Virus record (IMG/VR): IMGVR_UViG_3300027301_000004
Span: 1-57,626 of that record
From: a virus
DNA length: 57,626 bases
Strand: one strand, 5' to 3'
Position numbers and translations under genes: made by a program. Shown here piece after piece: positions 1-11,400 of this stretch. The notes under the pieces are model-generated. The model was not told the DNA's origin. It made no database searches and saw nothing but the letters and a program-made list of their open reading frames with translations. The stretch's first letter is position 1. Each line of letters begins with the position of its first letter.

Positions 1-3000
1 TGAGGTTATCTAGTGTTGCTGAGATCTCAGCGTCTGCTTGAGTTAGCTCGCTAATCAGCTCATCATCATTGCCGATAATATCAGAAAGGGTCTTGTTGTT
101 TTTATCAAGAGACATCAGCCTCTCTTTGATGATGTCAGTGTCTCTGGCTGAGATATTGAGGTGTCCCAAGATATCGTTAAGAGTCTTCTTGTCTTCAGTA
201 GAGATGGACGGGAAGGTCTCATAGGACTCATTGCACGTAGCGTACACATCTTCCATAGCAAGAGAGGCCAGCTTAGCAGCTTCAATGATGGGCCAAGAGG
301 AAATCTCATTAGCAATAGTGATAGCCGCAGGCTTGATCTCTGTAATGAACCCAGTCTCGAATGAGAAGGTATGAACTACTTGTTCGATTTCAATAGGGCC
401 AAACATGTCGTTGTACGAGTCAGCGAGGATACCAACATCCCAAGGACGAATCCTCGGAGAGCCCATAAGAAGGATCTCACCGCGGTACATCTTCTTCATC
501 TCTTGTAGCAACGAACCCATTGCATACCTACGGGCAACTGTTTCTTGGCGACAGTTCCTATATTTCGGTAGCTCATGCATACGAACCATATGCTCAGGAA
601 GGAAGCTGTGAGCCTTTACCTGCTGGTTACCAATAGCTTCTGGAACAGCTACATCAGTATCGTAATAGAAGACGTTTACTGCATTGGCGCAAGCATTCTC
701 TGACGACATCAAACCATTCCAAATGATATCTGTCCAAGAAGAGAAGTGGTGGTGCTTTCTGAATGGCTCGAATCGCACTTCCATGCCACGCAGATACTCT
801 TTCATAGCCATGCCGCGGTATTCATTTTGTAGCAATACTTCGGGGTCCTTACCATTGCTGTTGATAGCCAGCCACTCATCTACAGAGTAGTTGTGGATTC
901 TGTCTCCGTAGAGTTCTTTGGCTTCTACCATGGAAACATAGTTGTCTCTCAAAACATTGTCCAAGAGATTCATTCTCTTAATGAATCTATCCGAAGCTGG
1001 CTTACTCCAGTATCTCTGGGTTGGTACTCCAAAGAACATTGTGTACCTGAAGGCTTGCCCGTAGGGACGAGCAGCATAGACCCAGCCTGGATGCCTCAGG
1101 GACATCTCTTGGAAGACTTCCCAGATTGTTGCGTTGTCGATTACGTACTGGTAAGCGCGAGGGTCGGCTCTCTTATCAAACAAGCTTTTGCCAGCAACGT
1201 AAGAAGCCGCAGTCATACCCCAACTGTCATCAATCATTCCTACCGCAGCTCTTGTAACGCTAGCGGCCAATCCTCTGAAGAATGAAGTCCTTTCCAGTTT
1301 CATATAGTCTTTTGGATGGGGGCAATATAGGTTGTCGTCTTGGGGAGACACAAAGAAGCTTACTTTAGTTGCCTCAAAAAACCGGCCAAGATACCTAAGA
1401 TACCGCTCGTTGAAATCTCTAACTACTTGAGTGTTAGCGATGGCATCAAGACCGAGCGCAGTAGCATAGCCTCCTACTAGAAGACTGCTTTGAACAGTCA
1501 ATAGTTTCAAGCCACCAACAATTCCTCTTCCTAAGAAACCAAGCTTATTTCCCCAAACAGCTTTTGCTACTTCGGTTACGCTAATTCCTGGAGCGTTTAG
1601 CACTTTTAAAGAAGCATAGATAGTCTGCAGGCTACCCCTAGCAGATTCTGCCAAGTCGGTTAGTTCGTCTACAGTCTTAGCAGAAGAAGCACCTTGGCGC
1701 CAATTTGCTAGTACTTTTGCAGCCATTCTTTGAGCTTCTGGAGATCCAGTCTCTCTAATAAGTCTAATCATTGGAACAAGTAGGTCTCTTGTGATACCTC
1801 CTTTTGCAGCAAGTCTCTGCGCATCATCTGCGAAGTCTACGATTTCTTTGCTTCCGACTCCCGCTTTTCTAAAGTGATCATCAAGAGCTCTTTTGGCCGC
1901 TTGCTCAGCTCTATGTTTCTTGGACGTAGAAGTGAACAGGCGAGTAAATCTCCCTGTCTTAGAAGCTCCAGTTTCGATTGCAGAACCAATTCCTCTTGCG
2001 ACTTTGCTAGCTCCAACCATATCATCGATTTTAGTTAGGCCCTTAATGAGCATGGTAGCAAAGGGCCCCCTTGCAGCATTTGCTCCACCAACTACAGCAG
2101 CACCTTTTGTTAGCGCTCTACCAGCAGGCATTAACTGAATTGCCATCAGTGTGGCTGACAAGAACAACATAATCCCCGTGTTGTTTGCCATAAAGGACCC
2201 AACTCGGTTTGTGAATTTGAACTTACCAGAGAGTCCTTCTCGCGAGTAGTTTGTAAAGTCGAGCCGCGCATCCTTTTGTTCGTTGTTCTGGAAAAGCTGC
2301 CCTACTTCCCAACGGCCAAAGTGTACTAGTTCAGGAGACAGCATCAAGTGACCAAGCAAGTGATGCGTAGTGTGATGAACGTCTTTGTTTTCTGCAGAGG
2401 GATCCATTCCCTTTCGTTCTTGGATTAACTCTGTACCAAAAGACTGAACTACGATTTCAGCAAGGTCATTGTTCTTGTTCCAAGACAAGTCGATGATTCT
2501 TCCAGATAGAAGCACTTCCAAGTTCCTTGGATCATTTGAATACCCGGCCCTTAGCTGTACGTTCAGGCCTGGACGCAACACCACAGACCCGAAGGGCTGT
2601 TCGTAATTTGTGCCCTCAGTTAGTGCATCCGTAGCAAGAGAAGAGCGGTCCTTGCCCAAGTTCTTTTCGATTCTTTTATCGAAGTAATCCAAGTCAGCGA
2701 TAGCGCCACGCTTGCTGCCATCAAGAATGCCAGACACGTTTTGTAGTGTGATTACCGCCATATCTGCTGGCGACTCTTTAGTGGTTACGAACGTGAATTC
2801 TTTGACACCGCCGTATGAATAGAAGTCATCCAAGCTCAAGAGTCCATTCTCTGTCTCATCCTCTTCTACGAAGAACAGCTTGAATGTGGGGAATGCTCTA
2901 GCCATTGTGAGCTTTCTGGAGAAGATATCCTTGGTGGAATCTCTGGAGAGCGAGATCAAAGATTCCTTGCTCCAGCTATGTCCAACAGTTTCCAAGCCAG

Positions 3001-6000
3001 CCGTTGTCGTTTCGATTACAGGCTTACCATCTGGGCCCTTAGGAGCAAGCGAGTCTAAATATCCTTGCCGCGAACCAAACAGCTTATCGACTGCTTTAGT
3101 CTTTTCCTCTAGCTTCTCGATGTCTTCTTCTGTGATGGGGCTCGGGTTATCTGTAAAGCTTTCACCCGCGCTAGAGAACACATTCGTCCTAATCAACTGG
3201 GGCAAGGTGATTTTTGCGTTAAATAGCTCAGGATCACTTGATTCAATCTGTTCTTGGAATACTTTAGTTTCTGGAGTCATTTCGTTGTAGAAAGGGATTG
3301 CTGTCGCCCCCTTATTCTTATCCGAATTAAACTTACCGTCAGTACCCTCGGCGCTAAAATATACAGTGCGCTCTACTTCAGCCATAGCTGCACTGTTGTA
3401 CTTGATGTACGGGTGATCCATTTTTAGGTTTTCACCCTCTTGCAGCTTGCGCATTGACTCGTAAGCTTCACCTACTTCAAAAGCCATCGCATCTGCGATC
3501 CTTTCGTAATGCTCTTTAGCAAGAGCGTCTCCATCGTCATAAACGTTCCAGTAGTAGAAGTCTGGAGCGGTATCCTTGCTGTCCCCATAGAAGGGGTGCG
3601 CAGGCAAAAGCATGTCCGGATAAGCTTCTGTTCCTTGCAAGCTTTGGTTGTTAGCAAGAATCCCCGAATAGTTCTCTAGGCCGATAAGCTTAAGGACTTC
3701 GTAGTCGTTAATGATCACATCAGCAAGGGACGCATATTCTCTTCTAAGGGCCTCAATCTTCTCTTCTTCTGCAGTCCGAGTAATATCGAACTCCATAGAA
3801 GAACCCCACCTAGAGATACCTTTTACATTTGGGAACAAGTCATCCATGGCGTCCTTGAGAGACTTGCCTGAAAGAAGACCAAAGACGTTCAGTGCCAAAT
3901 CTACACTTGAGAGATTCAAACCGCTTTTAGCGTTCCTGTCGTTAAGGATCTGCTCGATTTCATCAGTAGATTCATTCAGCTTGTAGTCTTCCGGCTGAGC
4001 TGGATAGAAGTTCAAGCTTGGAACCATCTTCAGAATAGCAGGAACTCCTAACAACTCGAGGTCAGAAGCTTGGAAAGGTGCGAAGGGAGACCAGTACCCA
4101 GTTGACGACATCACCTTTTGGAAGCTTTCCATGTTCGAGTCAATCGGAGAGTAACCTGTCTTCTTGTCTGCCAAGAGAGCGTCGACAACTCCAATGTTCA
4201 TATCTGCAACATAGGATTTGCCTAAGTCAATCAAGCCAGTGCTACTCCAAAGCATCTTCCGGAAATACAAAGATGTGACTGCGTGGTACATCTCTTCATG
4301 GGCCGTTAGGTAGAAATCATCCAGAAGAACCGTACCATTAAGTCCCTGCTGAGGAACAAGTTCTTTGTTATCAATACTGTCAGATACAGATCGATAACTG
4401 GCCCCCAGCAAAGTTCCTAACAGAAGGTCTGCCATTCCTTCAAAAGGTACAGTGGTGATGGCTCCCACGCGGTCCCAGGCACGCTCCATGTCGTAACTCA
4501 TGTCTGTTACGATGCCAGCTGCATCTCTTGTTAGCTCGTCCACGACTTCTTGATCCCTTTCTGGCAAGGGCAAAAAGCTTGGCCAATTCTTGTTTGTGGT
4601 AAGCGTCTCAATGGCATCTCCTCTTAGAAGAGGATTCTTAGCAAGATAAGGGACATGCTCCATGCTCATCGAAGCTCCTACTACTCTAGCGGCCAAAGAA
4701 GTTTGGAAGCTAAGGAATGCATTCCACATCGAAGGAACAACTGGCTGACGATAAAGCTTCTCTCTAGCTTCGCTAATAGTCAAACCGCCATCTTTAAAGT
4801 TTCCATCTACACGAGAAGGATCTTCAGACAAGGTAAGAGAAGCTTTTCTGTTCAACTCGTTCAACAGGGCGTAGTAATCAAAAGCCCTCTTATAGCCTTC
4901 TGCCAATCCCGCAGTCCCGTAGGTATCGATAATTCTTTGAATACCAAACTTAGCAGGTGAAACATTTGGCCTTTGACCAGTAGAATAGTCTGAGGTCCAG
5001 TCCTCATACGGATCAGGCGCAGCTTCTTTAAGAACTTCAATACCTAGCTGTTCTGCGTTTACAAAGTAATACACATTCCCATCAGGGTCTGCAGTAGCCG
5101 AGAAGAGACGGTTCTCTGGCTCATTGGCTACAATCCAAGCAATGGCAGCAGCTAGCTTACTATCCTCAGTATTTACCGGCAACTTAAGAGAGAGCGCGTC
5201 TCCGCCAGCAAGAGCAGGTGGCAGAGGCACAGCTTCGAACGTACCATAATCTGGAGAGGTAACATCAAATACGCTAGCATTGGCTGCTTGAGCCAAAGCC
5301 AGAGCCAACACGTCCTTCTGTGCAAAAGTCGTATCGATGATTCTCTTAAGGACTTGCTCTCTGGCAGTCTGCACATCTTCGAATTGAGAAGACATATTTG
5401 TTAGCTTTTCAGCATCAAAGTCACTTGTCTCTGTCAGCTCTAGGGACATATACGAAAGCCCGGGGTTGCCTTCTACGTTAGCAATCTCTGTTCTATCGAT
5501 CACAGTCCTTTTCTTGATCTCAAGGAACTCTGGAGCGTCTTGCTCTGTGTCTGTATCAACGGCGTCATCAGAGGTTCTATAAGTGCCCATAAAGCGAGTA
5601 AGGAAGGTGTCACAAAGACTTGCCCAGCTGTTCGGGACTTCTCTAAACACGCGAGCGTTCCTCTGCAAGCGAGCCCTCATACCTTCAAGGGCCACTCCTC
5701 CTGAAGACAAACCATCCATAGTAGATTCTTTGTCGATCATAGCAAACTCAAAAGAGTAACTAGGTTCGTTGCTACCAAGGAACTGCAGAGTCGGAAACTC
5801 ATGCCCTAGCAAAGGAATCTGTGAGATGACGGCGTTGTATGAAGCCGAGGCGCCAGTGAAGATCGTGTCCATAAAAGAGAAAGACTCAGCAGAACCTTCC
5901 TCCGGCACAGTAGGAGCATGCGAACGCAACGAGATGATCACCGTTTTGTAGTACAAGTTCATCGTGGCATCAGAACCACCGTAAGCGTACCAGCCGTCGT

Positions 6001-8491
6001 TGATTAGAGAAGCCAATTCATCAGAAAGACCTTCAAGTCTTTCTGCATCAAGCTTCTGGGCGTTCACGTCTTGCTGAACGGTATTGTTGATCGCTTGAGT
6101 GAGATCCTCTTTGAGGTAGTTCCCTTGATAGTCGGCTGGGAACTCGGTCCAAGATTTGTTCTCTGCATTTGCATATACTGTCTTTAAGTCTACAAGAACA
6201 TACGATGGCGTTCCTTGATCCTTAGGAACACAGAGATTGCCGTTAGAAGTAAACGGGGTTGGCGGCGCAAGTGATGTTACCTTAAATGGTTCCCTGTACT
6301 CGATATGCAGATGCACTGGGAAGCTTTCAAAACTCCAAGGCTCTAGCCTATCGGTTTCGGGGTTTACGCTCTTTGCGCTTGTTAGCTTCTTCCTTTCCAC
6401 TTCAAGAGAACCGCTTGTAATCTGGGTCTCTTTGGTGAGGTACTTAACGAATGTCCCGATCTCTCCGTTTTGTCCTGTAGCGTAAGTGCCTGTAGAGCCC
6501 ATAATAGCGAACGGAGTAGATGGGTCGGCGCGACCATTCTCTACTGCAGGATCCAAGAATGAATCCAAATGCATGTAGACACTTTTGGAACCATCATCGT
6601 GAGTGATGCTTACTGTGTTGCCTTGTGAGGCGCCATTGCACCAAAACATACCGACTGCATTAGTGCCCGCTCTAACGACTAAGAAGTCGCCAACTCGCAT
6701 ACATCCAGTCAAGAAACTGTTAAGGGTGCCTACATCGGTAGCGTTCTTAACAGTATCAAGCGCAGAGCCATACTTACTGAACCTGGCAGCGTGGCTAGGG
6801 TCCTGCATCAACAAAACTAACATGTTCCTATGGGCAGTAGAAAGCTTAGCTGTGTTTCCATCAACGCCAGTGAAGTAGATAGTCTTCTTGCTCGAAAGAT
6901 CCACAAAGCGAGTGACGTTTGAGAATACCCCTGGTTTAATCGGATAAACATAAGTAGGCTCAGTGCCCCTAATAGGGGAAACGTCCCAGCCTTCATGTAA
7001 CCGAGTATCTCCTTTCTTTAGACCCGAGGAACCCGCTACAGCAAAGTTTCTCTCTGCAATCCCCTGTCCGCTACGAGCGTCTAGTTCTGCGAATGTCAGT
7101 CGCTTGGTTGCCGTACCAATAGGAGACCCAAGCCCTGCAGGTAGAGCAGGAGCCAAGCTGACTAGATGAGCTACAGACCCACCACTGCTCTTAGTTAGCA
7201 TATAGGTGTTTTGGGTATTCGGATCTTGTACGAATCCTTTACCCAGCTTAGCGCTTTCTTGATATGCAACCGTATTGGCTTGATTGTACGCCGCCGCGGT
7301 TCTAATACGCGCCATATCCGATACAGCTTTGCCCCACTCAGGAGGCATCATGATTTCTTTGTAGATGTTGTATGCAAAGTGAATCCGGCCGTTCCTCTCG
7401 AGCATGCGTTCGCGTACGCTAGCCATTACACCACGCCATCTAGCTTGGGCTGTCCTTCTCTCTTCTTCGGAAGCTACAGCCATGACTGGGCCCGTATGAA
7501 GCGCCCAGGTCTCTTTCTTGTTCTCTTCACTCGGATCCCAAACCCCAAAGAATCCTTCTACTGGTACACCTGCAGACTTAAACTCTTGCTCAAGATCAAT
7601 GCCAAAGTTTAACCACAGAGAATCTCTCTGGAGGTAGTTATAGAAACGAGTATAGATCTTAGAGTTGTATGGAAGAACGATAGGATCCGCTTTCTTCATC
7701 ATAGAGACCTTAGGCAGCAGGTCCCATTCAAACCCTTCATGGAGGCGCTCCATCTCTAAGATGGACATTGGGGTTGGCGCTGGGCTTACGTCGTCTCCAG
7801 TCAAGGAGAACGAGGCAGAAGCCCTGTTGTTTGCGCGATGGGTAATAGAAGGACGCGGCACCCTTTTCCCGTCTTCTAGGGGCAAGGACCAACCAATAGA
7901 TTTCCTAATGATTTCACTTTGCTTGCTGTGACCATACTCCGGCTCATCACTATCTACTTCGTATTCAGTTAGATCGTTAGTCTCCCACTCGCTTCTAAAC
8001 AGGAAGTTGGGCCCATAAGGTGCATAGTTAAACCAGCTCATACCAAGTTGGACAATCCAAGCATCGGTAGTCCCGCTCATAGTGGAGATATTGAAAGAGT
8101 CTACGGCAAACGCCATGCTCTTAACTCCGGGCTCTTCAGGGATGATAGATTCCCTCAAGAAACGGTTCTCTACAAACACAAAAGGGTTGTGCCTAATCTG
8201 TACTCTTAAGCGATGAAAGTCAATCAAGCTGTTGTTCAGGAATGGGATGACTACCGCTACACGAATTGCTCCATGTCCAGTTGGAACTTTAGTAGTAGCT
8301 GGAGACCTAATAGTCTTCCAGCTATAGCTCAAGTCTTCTTTCTGAACAGAGATAGACGTTGGGGGAATAACGAATGCAATGTCGTTAAGCACAAACACGT
8401 CTTTACGCTTGTGCAGTTCTTGCTCACTAACAGGGTTGATAACTTCTGCTACGTGACGGCTCAGATCGTCTTCTGGACGAGTGCGGTTCAT
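1..8491 (-). CDS. Giant tail protein, partial: M23 peptidase plus baseplate-hub-like segments
   Basis: The frame is open from ATG 8491 past the window edge (at least 2830 residues); the C-terminus lies outside. The ATG directly follows the TAA of the upstream gene. Around residues 499-729 there is a lysostaphin-type M23 metallopeptidase: HEGWD (H499, D503), a YMHL motif (H641) and HLH (H727, H729), so the known zinc and catalytic positions are all present. Near residue 1980 the pattern LRAGYSNDPRNLEVLLSGRI resembles the barrel domain of phage baseplate hubs, and a later PWDVGILADSYNDMFGPIEI stretch resembles another hub-associated segment. Two hydrophobic segments lie between them. Role (inference): tail-tip hub that digests peptidoglycan during entry. 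M23 call is strong; hub call is moderate. I checked the frame in several stretches and at the window edge and saw no stop. Confidence 0.85.
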   Translation of the reverse strand, partial: MNRTRPEDDLSRHVAEVINPVSEQELHKRKDVFVLNDIAFVIPPTSISVQKEDLSYSWKTIRSPATTKVPTGHGAIRVAVVIPFLNNSLIDFHRLRVQIRHNPFVFVENRFLRESIIPEEPGVKSMAFAVDSFNISTMSGTTDAWIVQLGMSWFNYAPYGPNFLFRSEWETNDLTEYEVDSDEPEYGHSKQSEIIRKSIGWSLPLEDGKRVPRPSITHRANNRASASFSLTGDDVSPAPTPMSILEMERLHEGFEWDLLPKVSMMKKADPIVLPYNSKIYTRFYNYLQRDSLWLNFGIDLEQEFKSAGVPVEGFFGVWDPSEENKKETWALHTGPVMAVASEEERRTAQARWRGVMASVRERMLERNGRIHFAYNIYKEIMMPPEWGKAVSDMARIRTAAAYNQANTVAYQESAKLGKGFVQDPNTQNTYMLTKSSGGSVAHLVSLAPALPAGLGSPIGTATKRLTFAELDARSGQGIAERNFAVAGSSGLKKGDTRLHEGWDVSPIRGTEPTYVYPIKPGVFSNVTRFVDLSSKKTIYFTGVDGNTAKLSTAHRNMLVLLMQDPSHAARFSKYGSALDTVKNATDVGTLNSFLTGCMRVGDFLVVRAGTNAVGMFWCNGASQGNTVSITHDDGSKSVYMHLDSFLDPAVENGRADPSTPFAIMGSTGTYATGQNGEIGTFVKYLTKETQITSGSLEVERKKLTSAKSVNPETDRLEPWSFESFPVHLHIEYREPFKVTSLAPPTPFTSNGNLCVPKDQGTPSYVLVDLKTVYANAENKSWTEFPADYQGNYLKEDLTQAINNTVQQDVNAQKLDAERLEGLSDELASLINDGWYAYGGSDATMNLYYKTVIISLRSHAPTVPEEGSAESFSFMDTIFTGASASYNAVISQIPLLGHEFPTLQFLGSNEPSYSFEFAMIDKESTMDGLSSGGVALEGMRARLQRNARVFREVPNSWASLCDTFLTRFMGTYRTSDDAVDTDTEQDAPEFLEIKKRTVIDRTEIANVEGNPGLSYMSLELTETSDFDAEKLTNMSSQFEDVQTAREQVLKRIIDTTFAQKDVLALALAQAANASVFDVTSPDYGTFEAVPLPPALAGGDALSLKLPVNTEDSKLAAAIAWIVANEPENRLFSATADPDGNVYYFVNAEQLGIEVLKEAAPDPYEDWTSDYSTGQRPNVSPAKFGIQRIIDTYGTAGLAEGYKRAFDYYALLNELNRKASLTLSEDPSRVDGNFKDGGLTISEAREKLYRQPVVPSMWNAFLSFQTSLAARVVGASMSMEHVPYLAKNPLLRGDAIETLTTNKNWPSFLPLPERDQEVVDELTRDAAGIVTDMSYDMERAWDRVGAITTVPFEGMADLLLGTLLGASYRSVSDSIDNKELVPQQGLNGTVLLDDFYLTAHEEMYHAVTSLYFRKMLWSSTGLIDLGKSYVADMNIGVVDALLADKKTGYSPIDSNMESFQKVMSSTGYWSPFAPFQASDLELLGVPAILKMVPSLNFYPAQPEDYKLNESTDEIEQILNDRNAKSGLNLSSVDLALNVFGLLSGKSLKDAMDDLFPNVKGISRWGSSMEFDITRTAEEEKIEALRREYASLADVIINDYEVLKLIGLENYSGILANNQSLQGTEAYPDMLLPAHPFYGDSKDTAPDFYYWNVYDDGDALAKEHYERIADAMAFEVGEAYESMRKLQEGENLKMDHPYIKYNSAAMAEVERTVYFSAEGTDGKFNSDKNKGATAIPFYNEMTPETKVFQEQIESSDPELFNAKITLPQLIRTNVFSSAGESFTDNPSPITEEDIEKLEEKTKAVDKLFGSRQGYLDSLAPKGPDGKPVIETTTAGLETVGHSWSKESLISLSRDSTKDIFSRKLTMARAFPTFKLFFVEEDETENGLLSLDDFYSYGGVKEFTFVTTKESPADMAVITLQNVSGILDGSKRGAIADLDYFDKRIEKNLGKDRSSLATDALTEGTNYEQPFGSVVLRPGLNVQLRAGYSNDPRNLEVLLSGRIIDLSWNKNNDLAEIVVQSFGTELIQERKGMDPSAENKDVHHTTHHLLGHLMLSPELVHFGRWEVGQLFQNNEQKDARLDFTNYSREGLSGKFKFTNRVGSFMANNTGIMLFLSATLMAIQLMPAGRALTKGAAVVGGANAARGPFATMLIKGLTKIDDMVGASKVARGIGSAIETGASKTGRFTRLFTSTSKKHRAEQAAKRALDDHFRKAGVGSKEIVDFADDAQRLAAKGGITRDLLVPMIRLIRETGSPEAQRMAAKVLANWRQGASSAKTVDELTDLAESARGSLQTIYASLKVLNAPGISVTEVAKAVWGNKLGFLGRGIVGGLKLLTVQSSLLVGGYATALGLDAIANTQVVRDFNERYLRYLGRFFEATKVSFFVSPQDDNLYCPHPKDYMKLERTSFFRGLAASVTRAAVGMIDDSWGMTAASYVAGKSLFDKRADPRAYQYVIDNATIWEVFQEMSLRHPGWVYAARPYGQAFRYTMFFGVPTQRYWSKPASDRFIKRMNLLDNVLRDNYVSMVEAKELYGDRIHNYSVDEWLAINSNGKDPEVLLQNEYRGMAMKEYLRGMEVRFEPFRKHHHFSSWTDIIWNGLMSSENACANAVNVFYYDTDVAVPEAIGNQQVKAHSFLPEHMVRMHELPKYRNCRQETVARRYAMGSLLQEMKKMYRGEILLMGSPRIRPWDVGILADSYNDMFGPIEIEQVVHTFSFETGFITEIKPAAITIANEISSWPIIEAAKLASLAMEDVYATCNESYETFPSISTEDKKTLNDILGHLNISARDTDIIKERLMSLDKNNKTLSDIIGNDDELISELTQADAEISATLDNL

Positions 8492-11400
8492 TTAGTACTC
8501 TCCGTTTATTCTATCAAGATAATTTGGAGTGATGGGCCTCCTTGTATCATTGATGAGAACTGAACCTCTAGCGTTTCCTCTTGTCATCATGTTGATGTAG
8601 CTCCCCGCCTGTGTCATCCCCGCAAGCCCCTCGACTGCTCCACGGATACTCAGACCTGACTCTTCCACCATCTGAGTCACACCAGGGCCGTGTGGGCGGT
8701 TCAGAAGGTCATATGGCGAGGGCCCGTTCACGGCTGCAGCACGAGCCTCTGATGCTGTCAGAGCGTCTCCTGGAGCATTCTGGAGAGCTGCAGATGGCAT
8801 CTCACCGTCGACCATAAGCGGTGCGCTGCTGGCGTTGGGACGCATACCACTCATAACCATTGCCCCTAGAGCAAGGCCTCCCACTACCATCCCAGCAGTA
8901 CGAGTATTCACCGTATCGAACATACCTTGCAGCCTAGCTCTTCCATCATTAGCGGCCGCCAAATTACGTACAGTTCTATCTTGTGGCCCCATTTCTTGTG
9001 CCATAGCAGACTGCACAGTGGGAGTACCATTTTGGATGGCGTAAGCAAGCTCACGAGCTACACCATGCTCGTCTCTCATTAGGTTATGGGCCGCAATATT
9101 AGGCGTTGCCATCAAGTCAATCTTGTTGGCTTTAGCATTGATTACAGCTTTCTCTAGAAACTCAAGAGCTGCATTTAGACCATACACTTTAACTTTCTGT
9201 GAACTGTACCGAGGATCATCTACTTCAAGTTCGAATCCTTCATATAGCTCTTTTAGAGCTTCAGAACTTTCTGGGAAGATTTCTGTTCTGAAGAAGTTCG
9301 CTACAGATTCAATATTGCCACGCTTGAAAGCTTCATCAACAGAGGTAGCCATACGTTCCGCCCAAGGTTTGAAGTCTTTCAACTTCTTACCCTTAATGGT
9401 CGTGTGTTCTTCGAGGCCCTTAAGAAGCGTAAGCACTTCGCCTGCCAACTGCTTATCTGAGCCTTCCATAGCAATAGTCGCATTTCTCAATTTGTTAAGG
9501 GCCACGTCTACAGGGCCAGTGCCTGCTGAGGTGGTCTTTTCTTTCATCGCGTCTTTACCGATTGCTTCTTCTTCAGTATCAATTAAAGTAGAAGAACCAG
9601 CGTTAAGTCCTTCTTTAGCAAACTTGCTGTAAACTTCAGTATGAAGAGCTTCTGCAAGCACTGCTTTTCGATAATTAGGATCATCAAGCAACTTAGAGAT
9701 CGACGCTTGAATGCTCCCGCTGAACCTCATGCTGGAGCCCCAGTCACCGTCGGCGTCTGCAATAGCTGATGCAGCCATACCAACGTCTGCTTTAGATTGG
9801 AAGCTGCCTGTAGTTGATTTGATTTTAACTTTGTCTTCAACCATGTACATAGAACCGCCACCTTCACTTGTGTGCCACTTCTGTACGTTCTGAGCCAGCT
9901 GTTCGAAGAACTCTCTGACTTGGTCTCTGTGTGTCGTCTCCAAGTCCAAGATGTCGCCAAAAGAATTAATTGTGGTCTTTGTTTTCTTCCCTTGAGAATC
10001 CACTACTTCATTCCACTGGACTACCTCTTTCTCACTCCCATCTTTCATCTTCTTGGTGACTTTGCTTGCCATACCTACTTTCAAACCAAGGTCTAACAAA
10101 GCAGCTCGGCTGCTTTTGTTGTTCTTGTCAAGGAGCTCTTGGAAGACTACATCATGCTTTCCTTTGAACATTTCACTAGGGTCTCTGTGCATTTCTGCAA
10201 AACGCAAGTTACCTTTACCAAGCATAGGTGCCCGTGAGACAAGCATAAGAGCGCCTTTCACGGTTGGTGTTTTGCCTGCTGCTACATCACGAGCGATCTG
10301 TTCTGCGTTCAAGAAGAAGTCACGTAGCGCTTGGCCGCCTTCACTCTTACCGCTAGCAGTACCCATGAATTCCTTTAGGTTGTTCAGGAATGCAAAGTGA
10401 TCCAAGTACAAGCTATTTCTACCAGAGACAACTTGTGTTGCTTTGAAGTAATCGCCTTGCCTACTTGTCAGACCGGCTACGTTACCATTGTACTCTGCAC
10501 CAATGAACTGAAGAACGTTCATTGTGTTGCCTTTAATTTTGCCCCTGGTAAGCTGATGTAAGCTGTTGGTGAAGAGACCCGTGATATTCTTCTTGTAGGT
10601 CTTCATGGCCTCTGCATATTGGTCTTTTGAGCTTCCTTCTTTTGAAGACAGTTTCTGCATATCTGCAAGAAAATCGCCCGTCTTCTCTTCGTAGTACGAA
10701 CCAACCTTAATTGTGTTATTGGTCTGCTTAATCTCTGTACCTTTCATATTCTCAAGGGCATCTTTTCCTAAGATGTAGATTTGCCTGTCGTTGCCAAACG
10801 TTTCTTCGCCAGCCTGATTCAAGACGGCTTCTCTCATATTTTCATTTCCTTTGAAGTCAATGAAAAAGCCTTTGTCATGATTCCTCATGAAGGCTCTGAG
10901 TTCGTCGGCAGTCCCCACTTCCTCAAAGATTTGATCTAACGTATATCTCTTGACTCCTTCCATATCGCCCATAGGAAGAGAAATAGTAGAGAACGCCGCT
11001 TGCTGCAAAGGAAGAATGGCTCTCCGCCCTGCTGCCCCACCAACTTTACGAGACAGGATGTCGCGCATAAACTTTACCTGCTCATCGTTGGAGAGACCAG
11101 AATCTCCTAACATGGACTTTAAGTATTGAACAGTTCTTGGCTCTACTGAGCCAACGCCAATACCGTAATCGCCATGACCGGTACCTGGGACCACTGTGTC
11201 CACTGTGAAGCCTAAGCCTGTCTCCGCCACAGCTCTCATTCTTACAAGCGCATCCGCAGCCCTCCCCTTTTTAACGGCATCGATTTGGTTAAGGATTTCC
11301 AAGTCGTTTTCAGCGTTACTCATTAGTTCAGATGCTGCGCCAAACTCTTTGGCCCATCCGCCGACCTGCTTACCACTGGAGTTTTTGAAGCCGCCACCCC